Positions 9,740 to 18,556 of a stretch of 25,234 nucleotides of DNA are shown piece after piece. The position numbers were made by a program, and so were the translations under genes. Each line of letters starts with the position of its first letter. Position 1 is the first letter of the stretch. This DNA comes from Chara braunii. Its lineage: Eukaryota > Streptophyta > Charophyceae > Charales > Characeae. Location: contig BFEA01000154.1 in NCBI GenBank assembly GCA_003427395.1, positions 752,173 through 777,406 of the forward strand. Direction: 5' to 3'. The notes under the pieces were generated by a model that saw only the letters and a program-made list of their open reading frames with translations, made no database searches and was not told the origin of the DNA.

Positions 9740-10905
9740 CCCCCATAGGACAGCTGCAGATGCAGGTGACCCCTATAGGCTTTACGAACGCGGTAGCCGA
9801 AGCACAAAGGAGAATGCTCGTCGTAGCCGGAGACATGTTCCCAGAGAAGTGTGAGCTCTACATCGATGACAACCCGATCAAAGGCGCCCAAGAGAAGGAC
9901 GAGACGGAAGTCCAGCCGGGAATCCAAAGATTTGTATGGGACCATCTACAGGACATCAAGGACTTACTCCGTCGGTTCCTAGTATACAACATTACGGCTA
10001 GCGGACCTAAGAGTATTCTAGCAGTACCGGAAGTAACCATACTAGGATTTCGCTGTGGCGCATACGCTCGGAAGCCAGATCCGGCAAAGACTGACAAGAT
10101 ATCACAGTGGCCAACGCCCATGGGCACGACAACGGAGGTAAGAGCATTCTTAGGTGTGGTCGGCTTTTGGAGGATTTTCATTAAAAGTTTTGCCAAAATC
10201 GCTGAGCCTATCCGGGCCATGATCAGAGAAGAAGGGACCATGGATTCGACGGAGGAGAGAGAAGGGGCCGTCCAAACACTCAAGGACATACTGACATCTG
10301 AGCAAGTTGCCTTGTCCGCACCCTGTTTTAATGATGAAGTGAGACGACCATTCATCCTGGAAACGGATGGAGGACCCTTGGTCGTAGGAGGCGTGCTGAT
10401 TCAAAGGGATGAGGAAGGAAAAGAGAGGCCAATTAGGTTCGAAAGTAGAACCATGAACTCCGCAAAACAGTGGTACTCACAGTTCAAGAAGGAAGTCCTA
10501 GCCATCTTGCATTGCCTCAAGACCTTTCATGCCTACCTATTTGGGGCAATGGTGGTTGAGGGAGGCCGGGAAGCCGTGATGAGCTTAGTGGAATCTTGGA
10601 AAAGGAAAGAGTTGCGGTGGATGGTAAACCAGATGCAGGAGAGAAAGGATGAGGACCAGGAAGGAAAAAAGTTTTTTTATGCCCAAATATACGAAGGGAT
10701 CTTTCGGGAGATTGGGTTGTTGATGGTAGGAAACAAACAACCCATGGAAGTCAGCATTAAAGCAAGGGAGGAGGCCGAGAGGTACGTCCTAAGGGGCGAC
10801 CATCTGTTCCGAAGAGAGGAAGGTGCTATGCCTAGAAGAGTTGTGTGCGGGAGATCTAGGCGGTTGGACGTGATCCAGGCAATGCACGACGGACTAGCAG
10901 GTTGA
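9733..10905 (+). pseudogene. pol: pol: RT catalytic core, truncated RNase H and integrase zinc-finger start
   Basis: 390-codon frame. The RT palm begins HTPIGQLQMQVTPIGFTNA and has the YIDD active site at 9859-9870. AFLGVVGFWRIFIKSFAKIA is the connection typical of Ty3/gypsy RT. RNase H starts with FILETDGGPLVVGGVLIQ (Asp codon 10366-10368) and the Glu of KKEVLAI (10492-10494). The domain stops after AYLFG at about 10545 and joins MVVEGGREAV, so the third and fourth catalytic acids are gone: an internal deletion. The frame then enters the integrase H2C2 finger (YVLRGDHLFRREEG, MHDGLAG) and ends at TGA 10903-10905, within the finger. Confidence 0.85.
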
Positions 10906-11918
10906 CATCGATCGTCCAAAGGAACTCCTGCGAAGATAACGCCACACTCTATTACTGGCCAGGCATGGCAAGCATAATCACCACGTATTGCCAGACCTGC
11001 CTAATCTGCCAGGAACGGAGCTCGGCACGCGTCTTCGAGCCGCTTGGACCAACGCGGGTGCTAGGGTCGGGACATCTAGTCCACCTTGACCTTTCGGTCA
11101 TGCCTGTATCAACAGATGGGTACAGGTATATCCTGGATGCGCGAGACAACTTGAGTGGGTTCGTGGAGGCGGTCGCTCTCAAGAAAAAGGCAGGGAGAAG
11201 TGTAGCAGACTGGATAGAAGACTTTTACTTGAGGCATCCTTTCATCAAGAGGTTTATAGCGAACAATGGGACAAAATTTGTGAAGCAAGAAGTGTTGGGA
11301 ATGCTTAAGAGGCTTTGCGTGCCGATCAAACTCATCGAGCCATACCACCCAGAGGCCAATGTGCCTGTGGAAAGAGGACACTTAACCATAAAGAACACGA
11401 TTGCGAAGCTCGCGGCGGAACATCTGGGGAGCTGGCCTAGGTATCTTAAGCACACTGTCTTCTAAGAGAACATGATACCTAAGAGGACAACGGGATGTAT
11501 CCCAGCAGAACTTTGGTACGGAAGAGAGATCGACTTTCCCGTGGAAGCCTTGATACCTACCTGAAACAGGTTAGATGATGATCCGCAAATCCTTAAGAAC
11601 GAGGAGGTCATGGAAGACATCGCCAACCGGGTACTAGACAACAGAATGAGGGACAAAGCAAGGTGGGACCAGGTTAAGAATGTATGAAAGGAGCCACTTC
11701 AGGTGGGGGAGACAGTATTGCTAAGGAACTCGGCACTAGAAAGTACTTGGTCTAGGCAGTTGGGGAGGAGGTTCAAAGGCCCCTACCGGGTCACCAAGCG
11801 GGTGGGACTGAACACCTTCGAACTGGAAGATTTGGATGAGACTGGATTGAAAGGACCCTTCCCAGGGCAACGATTGGTCAGGTTTTTAAGTCAGGACCCA
11901 GTGGAACAATGGCTTTAG
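10902..11918 (+). pseudogene. pol: pol: integrase (H2C2 finger end, DDE core, GPY/F-like tail)
   Basis: After TGA 10903 the protein continues in frame 1 (HRSSKGTPAKITP) and then shifts into frame 0 near 10950, giving LYYWPGM and the CX2C of the zinc finger (CQTCLIC). The DDE core has Asp at 11088-11090 (HLDLSVMP), Asn at 11262-11264 in place of the second Asp (FIANNGTKF), and Glu at 11370-11372 (PVERGH). The last two are exactly 35 residues apart, a DD35E geometry with a dead second position. Further in-frame stops are at 11463, 11562 and 11685. The C-terminal RFKGPYRVTKRVG segment resembles the GPY/F module of Ty3/gypsy integrases. No chromodomain follows before TAG 11916. Confidence 0.85.
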
Positions 11919-12338
11919 GAGCCCGAGGACAAGGAAACTGAGGACCTACAAGCTAAGAACTGACGGCAGCCTTGCCCACACTATGATTTTGTCTCTGACT
12001 GCGTCTGTGGGACTGTCATTTTGGGGGCTGGGGCAATGGTTTGGACTGACTGAAGTTGGAAGACAAGATATCTTGGGACTTTGCAATGACGAACCTTGTG
12101 TGACGGCGGGAAAGATTGTCGTGAGCATTGTATCATAATTTTTGATGGGGAAATAATGGGATCATCACAAATGGGGCATTTGCATAAGGGAATGTATAAT
12201 AGCGGCATGATGGGCCGGTACTGGGAACATTCTGGGGAAAGGGGAATTCCCTACTGGACTGGGGCTACATGTGTATGAGGGGCTTTGCGGGTATTGTTCT
12301 GTTTTACAGGGTCAGGAATAAAACCTAAGAAAAACAAA
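11919..12338. other. spacer between pol and ORF X with acceptor-like end
   Basis: 420 bp without a convincing coding frame. Its right end, TTGTTCTGTTTTACAG (AG at 12308-12309), is a good match to a plant 3' splice site with a T-rich tract, and ORF X starts 29 nt beyond it. This would suit expression of ORF X from a spliced subgenomic RNA. Confidence 0.4.
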
Positions 12339-13232
12339 ATGGAATTCGGCAACGAGAATGATAGCGGGGCAGTCAACAGACCTACTGAAGAGGGAGGAGC
12401 GGGGCCAAGTCGAGGGAGGAGGACGACAAAGAGAAAATTGTACATAGGGTTCATGTCCAAACAAGTGGTAGGCAGGGGTGCGAGAAAGCGCGTGTGTAAA
12501 AGACCTTCGCCTCTCCGCTAGGGAGAAGGTATATATATCCCATCCGAGAGTGAAAGCGAGGAGAAAAGGGAAAATGTGGGAGAAGGGGGCAAAGCGGATA
12601 TGGGAGACAAGGCTCAGGCCTCTGACGAGGAAGAAGCCGAGAGGTGCAAGCAGCGTGAGTCTTGGCATGGGGAAAGCGAGGGGAGACAGAACATTTGCGA
12701 TAGACGCGAGGATGGGGAAGAAAGAAGGGAAAGCCCGCATGAAGAGCGGAGCGGCCACGACAGTTGTGAGGGGAGGTATCCGGATTTTGAAGAGGGCTAT
12801 GAAAAGGGGACAAAGATTCCCTATAGCTACGATCCAAAGAACTTGACGGGTGGGTATAGCCCCATACAGACGGAAGAAAAGGAGGATGAGGAGGAGGAAG
12901 TACAAGTGGTCATAGAAATCAGCAGTGGCGATGAGAGGGACGAAATCTCGAGGTCTGGAGTAGAGATGCGGCCCCCGATACATCAGCCAAGTGAAGAGGC
13001 CTTCATATGGGAGGACGAGTTTGGGCCAACGCCCAGTCATTGGTTTCAACAATGGCTCAGTGTGATCAAGAACGAGTGGATTATCAAGACTCGGGAACTC
13101 GCGAAGGCAGGGGTGGTGGCCACACCTTTGGATTTCTACAGTGAGATGGAGTTACAAGAGATTGCAAGGAGAAGGAGAGAAATCATGGTCTCCGGCCTGG
13201 GGGTAAAAGAGTCAGCAGAAAGACAGGTCTAG
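12339..13232 (+). pseudogene. ORF X: acidic/basic accessory ORF after pol, one in-frame TAG
   Basis: ATG 12339 opens a frame with a single TAG (12519-12521) and then 236 further codons to TAG 13230-13232, about 297 codons in all. The N-terminal part has basic clusters that could be nuclear localisation signals (GRRTTKRK, ARKRVCKRP). The middle is long, low-complexity and Glu/Ser/Gly rich, with SESESEE and an acidic run near 12880. The C-terminal 80 residues look folded and helical, with paired tryptophans (HWFQQWLSVIKNEW) and ELQEIARRRREIM. It has no membrane segment or signal peptide, so it is not a typical env-like ORF. I recognise no family. Position and strand suggest an element-encoded accessory protein. 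The single TAG may be decay or readthrough. Confidence 0.6.
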
Positions 13233-14011
13233 CAAGAGAGCGAGCGAGTTGAGGCACATGGCAGCAATAGGGATTAAATGTTGATTAAGTGCTGGACGAG
13301 AAATTGTGATTTCTTTTTTTTGCAAATATGGAATGACAGGGTTTGTATAGTATGAGTAAGCTTGTGAGGAATGCGGGATAAAAGGACGAGCTAAGACTGT
13401 GTCACGATGAGTTAGAAGATAGCATTTTGAGGCTACTTTCTGGATGAGCTACCTTCGAAAGTGTGTAGACAAGACAATGACACAGGGCATGGGATGAGAC
13501 TGGTTGGGAAGGGTGTGTTGTGAACTTTGGATGGAATGAGAATTGTGTTTTTGACAAGAGAAACTATGAGTACAGATTGACGAGCAAAACAAGGCATTGA
13601 ATATCGGTCGAGTACGAGAGAGGTTAGGGAACCTATGGGTTAAGGGGCGTGAAGAACACTCCTTCCCTAGGAGCCTAATCCAACTGAGTCGTGAAGGAGT
13701 AGCCTAATCCAACTGAGTCATGAAGGAGTCTGAGAATAGCCAAGATATGAGAAACCAGAAAGAGTGAAAATAGAGGGGGTGCCCCGGTCTTTTGCTATGG
13801 TTGGACGACCGGGTGGGCTAGTGCTGCTTGGGGCTGTGAGCCTCAATTTGAGCACTAGACGCTAAGTCGGATGTATGCTTGGATAATAAATTGCTTTGAG
13901 AATGGATGAAGGGAACCGCACGCAAAGAACTGAAAGGAGATGGCCACCTGCTAACCTCCGAGACAGAAATGGGATCCGTGTCCTCGAGGCCCACCCCCTC
14001 GGACACTAACA
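13233..14011. other. non-coding 3' zone, first part
   Basis: No credible ORF. It contains the 29-bp direct repeat at 13672-13729 and, at 13979-14008, a 6-bp-arm inverted repeat (GTGTCC...GGACAC) with GC-rich interior. The rest is purine-rich and unremarkable. Confidence 0.5.
13672..13729. repeat. two copies of a 29-bp direct repeat
   Basis: The unit starts AGCCTAATCCAACTGAGTC and occurs at 13672-13700 and 13701-13729 with a single G/A difference. It is a young tandem duplication. Confidence 0.88.
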
Positions 14012-14252
14012 TTGAGAATGGAAAGGAATGACCCTAATCAGACTGTTCGATTTGAGAATGGAAAAGAATAGCCCTAACCAGGTTATTCGACTTGATAATC
14101 GAAAAGGAATGACCCTAACCAGACTGTTCGACTTGATAATCGAAAAGGAATGACCCTAACCAGGCTGTTCGACTTGAGATTGGAAAAGAATGACCCTAAC
14201 CAGGCTGTTCGATTTGAGAATGGAAAAGAACAACCCTAACTAGGTTGTTCAG
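14012..14252. repeat. minisatellite 1: six 40-41 bp units
   Basis: Units start at 14012, 14052, 14092, 14133, 14174 and 14214. Each has a TTGAGAATGGAAAA-like head, a CCCTAACCAGG-like centre and a GTTCGA-like end. The centre forms an inverted repeat, perfect in unit 6 (GAACAACC/GGTTGTTC) and nearly so in unit 2 (GAATAGCC/GGTTATTC). Confidence 0.9.
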
Positions 14253-14279
14253 AAATGGACCCTGACAAGGGTCATTTCT
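14251..14279. other. strong hairpin closing minisatellite 1
   Basis: AGAAATGGACCCT (14251-14263) pairs with AGGGTCATTTCT (14268-14279) across a GACA loop with one bulged G. It lies directly at the right end of the 40-bp array. Confidence 0.65.
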
Positions 14280-15510
14280 TTCGAAATAGGCACTGGGGTC
14301 CCCTGCATAATTGATTGAGAAAAGGTTGATTGAGAATGAGCTGGAATGAGCAATGTGAGATGGAAAAGGCCGGTGGGTCGGTCATTGAAATAGCCATGAG
14401 GATGGATGAGAGAGACTGATGCCTTGGAATGAGAAGGGCAGGATAAAGAGAGGCCGAGGTTTGAGCCGAGAAGGGCATGGACCGTTGGGACGGTCATAAG
14501 GATTGGATGTTGGGGAATGTGAAAGTTGAGGATTGAAGGTGGGCCGACGGGTCGGCCCTTGAAAGATGGCTATTGAGAAAGCGACCGCCAGAGTGGCCAC
14601 AAGGGGGTAGCCTTGTTGATAAGAGGCTGTCGGACCAGCTCTGAGAAAGGACTGGAAATGGCATTGGATTGAGTGATTGAGGATTGGATATTGCATTGCA
14701 TAGTCAGGGGACCCTAGGCAATTTGATGAAAGATCGTCGGGCCGACAATGGAAATAGCGAAAGATTGAGTTTTCCTTTCTTTCTAGTCTCAGACCTCAAC
14801 GTAAGGGGGATAGTGATGCATGCACCGCAACCCCATGACCTCTACCCGCCATGGGAAAGTCTCAGTGCAACCTATTCCTCACAAGGAAGGATAAGGGTTG
14901 AAGGATCAAGGGATCTTTCTCTTTGATTGATGTTGGTCGTCCGGAACTAACTCCGACAACGAGCTCTAGTCGGGGAGTTCAAACTGCGCCTCATGTTGAG
15001 AACCTAAACGTCAAGGGCGTGGAGCCAAACGGGCGAGAGAGCCATTCTTTTCCTAAGTCTCATTTTTTCTCCCCAACCACACGCCATGCCGTAGAGGAGC
15101 GGCGCGGGCGTGGTACCGGGTGGAAGCGGCAACCACCACAGGGCGAGTGACACCGTCCTGACGGAGCATTACAACCGTTCCGGGACGAACCGCGAGGTCT
15201 TCGTAACTACACTCGCAGACTAATTGCGAGCCCCAACTCTCTTTAAAAGAAGAAGCCGGATCCAAGAAAACACCGCTTGGGAGGAACGATTCGCGAGGGA
15301 GCCGCTTGTGGTATTGGACCCGCCTAACAGATGCGAGGAGACACCTCAATGACGATGTTCATCTCCAGAGAAGTGGCCGCCGGACTAGGGTAGGGGATGA
15401 GGTGAGTTATCAACAGGGGGAGGACTGATCACCCTTCCTTTTTGGGGTTGATGGGCCGACATCCGTCTACTCAGATGGCAAGGCAAGGTCTGCGTACCTC
15501 CAAGTGAGAA
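14280..15510. other. non-coding 3' zone, second part, with GC palindromes
   Basis: No ORF above about 100 codons with any recognisable content. It contains the near-palindrome GGGCCGACGGGTCGGCCC at 14541-14558 (two 8-bp arms around GG), a GACCGT/ACGGTC pair near 14480, and GTCGG/CCGAC near 14727. The stretch 14880-15350 is less purine-rich and hints at faint coding texture (DLNVRGIV and NLNVKGVE in two + frames), but I cannot support a gene. Confidence 0.4.
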
Positions 15511-15517
15511 TCAGTCG

Positions 15518-15552
15518 TGCGATGGGGACATCGCATTTGAGTGGGGGGAAGG
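15518..15552 (+). promoter_or_regulatory. hairpin plus polypurine tract, copy 1
   Basis: TGCGATG (15518-15524) pairs with CATCGCA (15529-15535) across GGGA, then TTTG and the G-rich AGTGGGGGGAA (15540-15550), then GGTGTACC. In LTR retrotransposons a G-rich purine tract just before TG is the plus-strand primer. A second copy of this arrangement sits at 17052-17084. This one may be a duplicated or relict primer site. Confidence 0.5.
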
Positions 15553-15580
15553 TGTACCATCTACCGATGAAAAAGCGTGC

Positions 15581-16160
15581 AGAAGAGAAATGGTTGTATA
15601 ATTGACTTTGCGTGGGCTTGAGAAAGGTCTGGCAAGATGTCCAGAAGAGACATGGTTGTATAATTGACTTTGCGTGGGCTTGAGAAAGACCTGGCAAATG
15701 TACAGAAAAGAAATGGTTGTATAATTGACTTTGCGTGGGCTTGAGAAAAGGTCTGGCAAGATGTCTAGAAAAGAAATGGATGAGCAATTGACTTTGCGTG
15801 GCCTTGAGAAAAAGTCTGGCAAGAGGTCTAGAAGAGAAATGGATGAGTAATTGACTTTGCATGGGCTTGAGAAAAGGACTGGCAAGATGTCCAAAAAAGA
15901 AATGGATGAGTAATTGACTTTGCGTGGGCTTGAGAAAAGGCCTGGCAAGATGTCCAGAAAAGAAATGCTTATGTAATTGACTTTGCGTGGGCTTGAGAGA
16001 AGGCCTGGCAAGATGTCCAAAAGGGAAAGGCATGTGTAATTGGTTTTGCGTAGGCTTGAGGAAAGGCCTGGCAAGATGCCCAGAAGAGAGATATATGTGT
16101 AATTGACTTTGCATGAGTTTGAGAAAGGTCTGGCAAGATGTCTAGAAGAAAGATGTGTAT
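15581..16160. repeat. minisatellite 2: about nine 62-63 bp units
   Basis: The landmark ATTGACTTTGCGTGGGCTTG recurs with starts at 15601, 15663, 15724, 15787, 15850, 15913, 15976, 16039 and 16102. More divergent relics extend to about 16310 (TTGAGCTTGGG, TTGAGCTTGAG). Because 63 is a multiple of three, the array keeps a minus-strand frame open and yields a 21-residue repeat peptide. That frame is probably a by-product and not a gene. Confidence 0.92.
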
Positions 16161-16494
16161 GAAATGGACCAAGTAACGCGCATGTGAAATTAATTGAGCT
16201 TGGGTACAAGAAAGGTCGAATGAGGGTAACATGCATGCAAATTGGCAAGGCTAGAGAAAGCCGGGCAAAATGAAATGAAAAAAATACATGTGAATTTGGT
16301 TGAGCTTGAGAATGAAGAAAAGATGACGGATTGCACGGGCCAAAGAGCCGAGTAGAAGAGGCATTAAGAGTGACGGAAGACGGAAAAGGGACCTGGTTGG
16401 CACGGGATGGAAGGAGGATCAACCAAAGGACGCTTGGGATGGCAAGGCTCGGGGGAAAAGCAGGGGGGGCAACAAGAAAAGGAAAGTTGAGAGG

Positions 16495-16880
16495 AGGATT
16501 GATGTACTTCGGGTAATGAATGAGAGAAGAGGAGAATTGATGTACTTCGGGTAATGAATAAGAGGAGAGGAGAATTGATGTACTTCGGGTGAATGAGAGA
16601 AGAGGAGAATTGATGAACTTCGGGTAATGAACGAAAGGAGAGAATAATTGATGTACTTCGGGTAATGAATGAGAGGAGAGAAGAATTGATGTACTTCGGA
16701 TAATGAATGAGAGGAGAGGAGAATTGATGTACTTCGGGTAATGAATGAGAGCAGAGGAGGATTGATGAACTTCGGGTGATGAATGAGACGAAAGAAGGCC
16801 TTGATGCTCTAAGGGTGATGAATGAGATGAAAGGGGGAGGTTTGATGTTCTAAGCGTGATGAATGAGACATGAGAACCTT
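16495..16880. repeat. minisatellite 3: about ten 38-bp units
   Basis: Units marked by TTGATGTACTTCGGGTAATG start at about 16499, 16537, 16575, 16610, 16648, 16686, 16724, 16762, 16801 and 16842. The last two are the most diverged (TTGATGCTCTAAGGGTGATG). The sequence is unrelated to minisatellites 1 and 2. Confidence 0.9.
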
Positions 16881-17051
16881 GAAGGACAAAGAAAGCTTGA
16901 CCCTACACACCTCTCCCAAGGGTCGAAAACTAGAAGAAACCCGAGAAAAGAACAAAAAAAGACAGAACGGACCCTCGCAAACTAACCAACCATGATGTTC
17001 CACCCTCCTCTCCCGTCTATCCCTCCAAAACCCACTAACAAAAGATTGGTG

Positions 17052-17090
17052 CGCGATGAGGACATCGCGAATGAGTGGGGGGAATGTGGG
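17052..17090 (+). promoter_or_regulatory. hairpin plus polypurine tract, copy 2, and candidate 3' LTR start
   Basis: CGCGATG (17052-17058) pairs with CATCGCG (17063-17069) across AGGA. AATG and AGTGGGGGGAA (17074-17084) follow, and then TGTGGGTCCC. The purine tract directly before TG is the expected boundary between the internal region and the 3' LTR. The outer pair of the hairpin is T-A in copy 1 and C-G here, a compensated change. No matching 5' LTR was found in the window. Confidence 0.55.
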
Positions 17091-17640
17091 TCCCGAATAA
17101 CTTCCATCACTCAAGAGACTGAATATAGACGAATTGTGCACGACAGAGAAATCTGGAGTAAGGAGGCAAGAGAGAGAAAAGACAAAGGATTAGGCCACAA
17201 GAGGGAGTAATGCCCTGGGGTGAGGACCACAAGAGGAGAAAACCAGCGACGGCAAGAGAATAAGTGCAAGAACAGGGGCACATAGAACATAGCATGAGGT
17301 CAAGAGGGCCGTTGGAACTCAACAAGACTAACGCCAAAGGACCCTTGAACCAGCAAACACGGCACGGCAGCGACAAGAGAATGAGGAAGAGAGACAGACG
17401 GCTCCAGAGGCTGTAGGGAGCTAGAGAATAAGGGCCCAACATGGGGGCCACCTACAGGAGCCTCGGGTTAGAGGCCCCGCGACCAAAGGAACAAGCGCGC
17501 ACAAGGCGCAAGAAAGACAAGGGAGAAAGGTCATTGTGGGCCGGCAAAGCGCCCAAGGAACGTGGGACACCTTGGGGAAAGGCGCCCGGGGCCACGTGGG
17601 ACTACGTAAAAATAATGGCACTCGCGGTAAAATGTGCCAA

Positions 17641-17762
17641 GGACCACCGGCGGGACTAAGTACTGAGGACCGCCGGTGGGACAAAGTGCCGGGGACCGCC
17701 GGTGGGACCAATTGCGGCCGGTGGGACTAAGTGTCGGGGACCGCCGACGGGACGAATGGCGA
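17641..17762. repeat. GC-rich tandem repeat, five 22-26 bp units
   Basis: GGACCGCCGGTGGGAC-like units start at about 17641, 17667, 17693, 17716 and 17738. A related GGCGGGACCGCCGACGAGAC lies near 18992, which supports a diverged duplication of the larger block. Confidence 0.8.
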
Positions 17763-17830
17763 GGACATGTGAAAATCCCAAGAAGAAACGGCGGCACCGC
17801 ATGAGGGAAAATAATAAAGGCAAGGTGCAC

Positions 17831-17887
17831 CGTCAAGATTGAAATCTTGACGACCAAGAACATTGGCACGACTAGTGCAAGCACTAG
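17831..17887. other. pair of perfect hairpins
   Basis: CGTCAAGAT (17831-17839) and ATCTTGACG (17844-17852) form a 9-bp stem with a TGAA loop. CTAGTGC (17872-17878) and GCACTAG (17881-17887) form a second. The second recurs at 19151-19172 with longer 9-bp arms (CCACTAGTG/CACTAGTGG). Confidence 0.75.
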
Positions 17888-18310
17888 CGGTAGCAAATGG
17901 GAAGGCCGAAAAGAAAAGAAAACGTAAAGAAACTTGAAGTGGGAGGCATGGGAGCAATCCGAAAAATCTCGGATCAACCTCCCTCAAGAAAATGGAGTCA
18001 AACCCCACGTGAAAAATAGGCCTCCGGGAGAAAATCGGAGTAGGAGGGGCCACTGTGGGAGAAAAATAGGAGTAAAAGAAAACTCGCATGGGCATGAGAA
18101 GACCATTATTGCAGTCCGAGATATAACGGATTCCACCTTGGGCATAGGAAGGGTCAAAACTAAGAGGAAGGGGCTAGAAAAGGGCCTTAACGGCCACTTG
18201 ACACTTCGCATGCTAGAAAAAAGAGAGAGAAAAAAAGAAAATGTGGGAGAATAAGACAAAAAGAGCCTTCGAGGGAATGAGTGAGTTGGTCGTCAGCAGG
18301 GAATGCCACA

Positions 18311-18334
18311 AGTAGGGACTGACAGGTCCCTACT
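18311..18334. other. perfect 9-bp hairpin
   Basis: AGTAGGGAC (18311-18319) pairs with GTCCCTACT (18326-18334). The equivalent place in the copy at 21180 also forms a hairpin, with different sequence and longer arms. Confidence 0.75.
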
Positions 18335-18521
18335 GTCCAATACAGGAGGAAAAAGAAAAGAAAAGAAAAGAGAAAAAAAAAGAAAAGAGAAAAATGCCTT
18401 AACGGTAAAAAACGACCACTTAGGGAGATACATCCGTGACCAGATTCATTCTGGAATATGACGGTTGCAATGGACTTGGATTTTCTTTTATTTTTGCAGA
18501 GAAAATCAAAGAAAATCAAGG

Positions 18522-18556
18522 CCCCATGCAACCGAAATAAAACGGATTGCATGGGG
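18522..18556. other. perfect 10-bp hairpin
   Basis: CCCCATGCAA (18522-18531) pairs with TTGCATGGGG (18547-18556), and a CCG/CGG pair extends it inward past one bulge. A related weaker hairpin at 18688-18713 has TGCAATCCG against CGGACTGCA, 8 of 9 paired. Confidence 0.7.

Larger units (their letters stand above)
2954..17090 (+). mobile_element. decayed giant Ty3/gypsy-type LTR retrotransposon, internal region (limits inferred)
   Basis: The core evidence is gag-pol at 6042-11918 with the order protease, RT, RNase H, integrase, which is the Metaviridae order. ORFs A, B and C upstream and ORF X downstream lie on the same strand with short spacers and show the same style of decay, so I infer they belong to the element. 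The right limit is placed at the second hairpin plus polypurine tract (17052-17084), where an LTR starting TGTGGG may begin. The left limit is unknown: the 5' LTR and primer-binding site were not found and may lie outside the window. Extra ORFs before gag and minisatellites before the polypurine tract are reminiscent of the Tat/Ogre lineage, but lineage assignment would need an RT tree. Confidence 0.6.

Noticed and set aside
12312-13052. 246-codon minus-strand ORF rich in Leu, Phe and Pro
   Set aside because: It is the antisense of purine-rich, acidic ORF X, and its apparent hydrophobic segments are the complement of Glu/Lys codons.
15053-15349. 98-codon minus-strand ORF with moderately protein-like composition
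   Set aside because: No recognisable motif, no homologous neighbour, and the region has stop-rich alternatives. I could not separate it from chance.
15511-16422. 303-codon minus-strand ORF with 21-residue repeats
   Set aside because: The frame stays open because minisatellite 2 has units near 63 bp, a multiple of three. Units of other length break it, and no domain or start context supports a gene.
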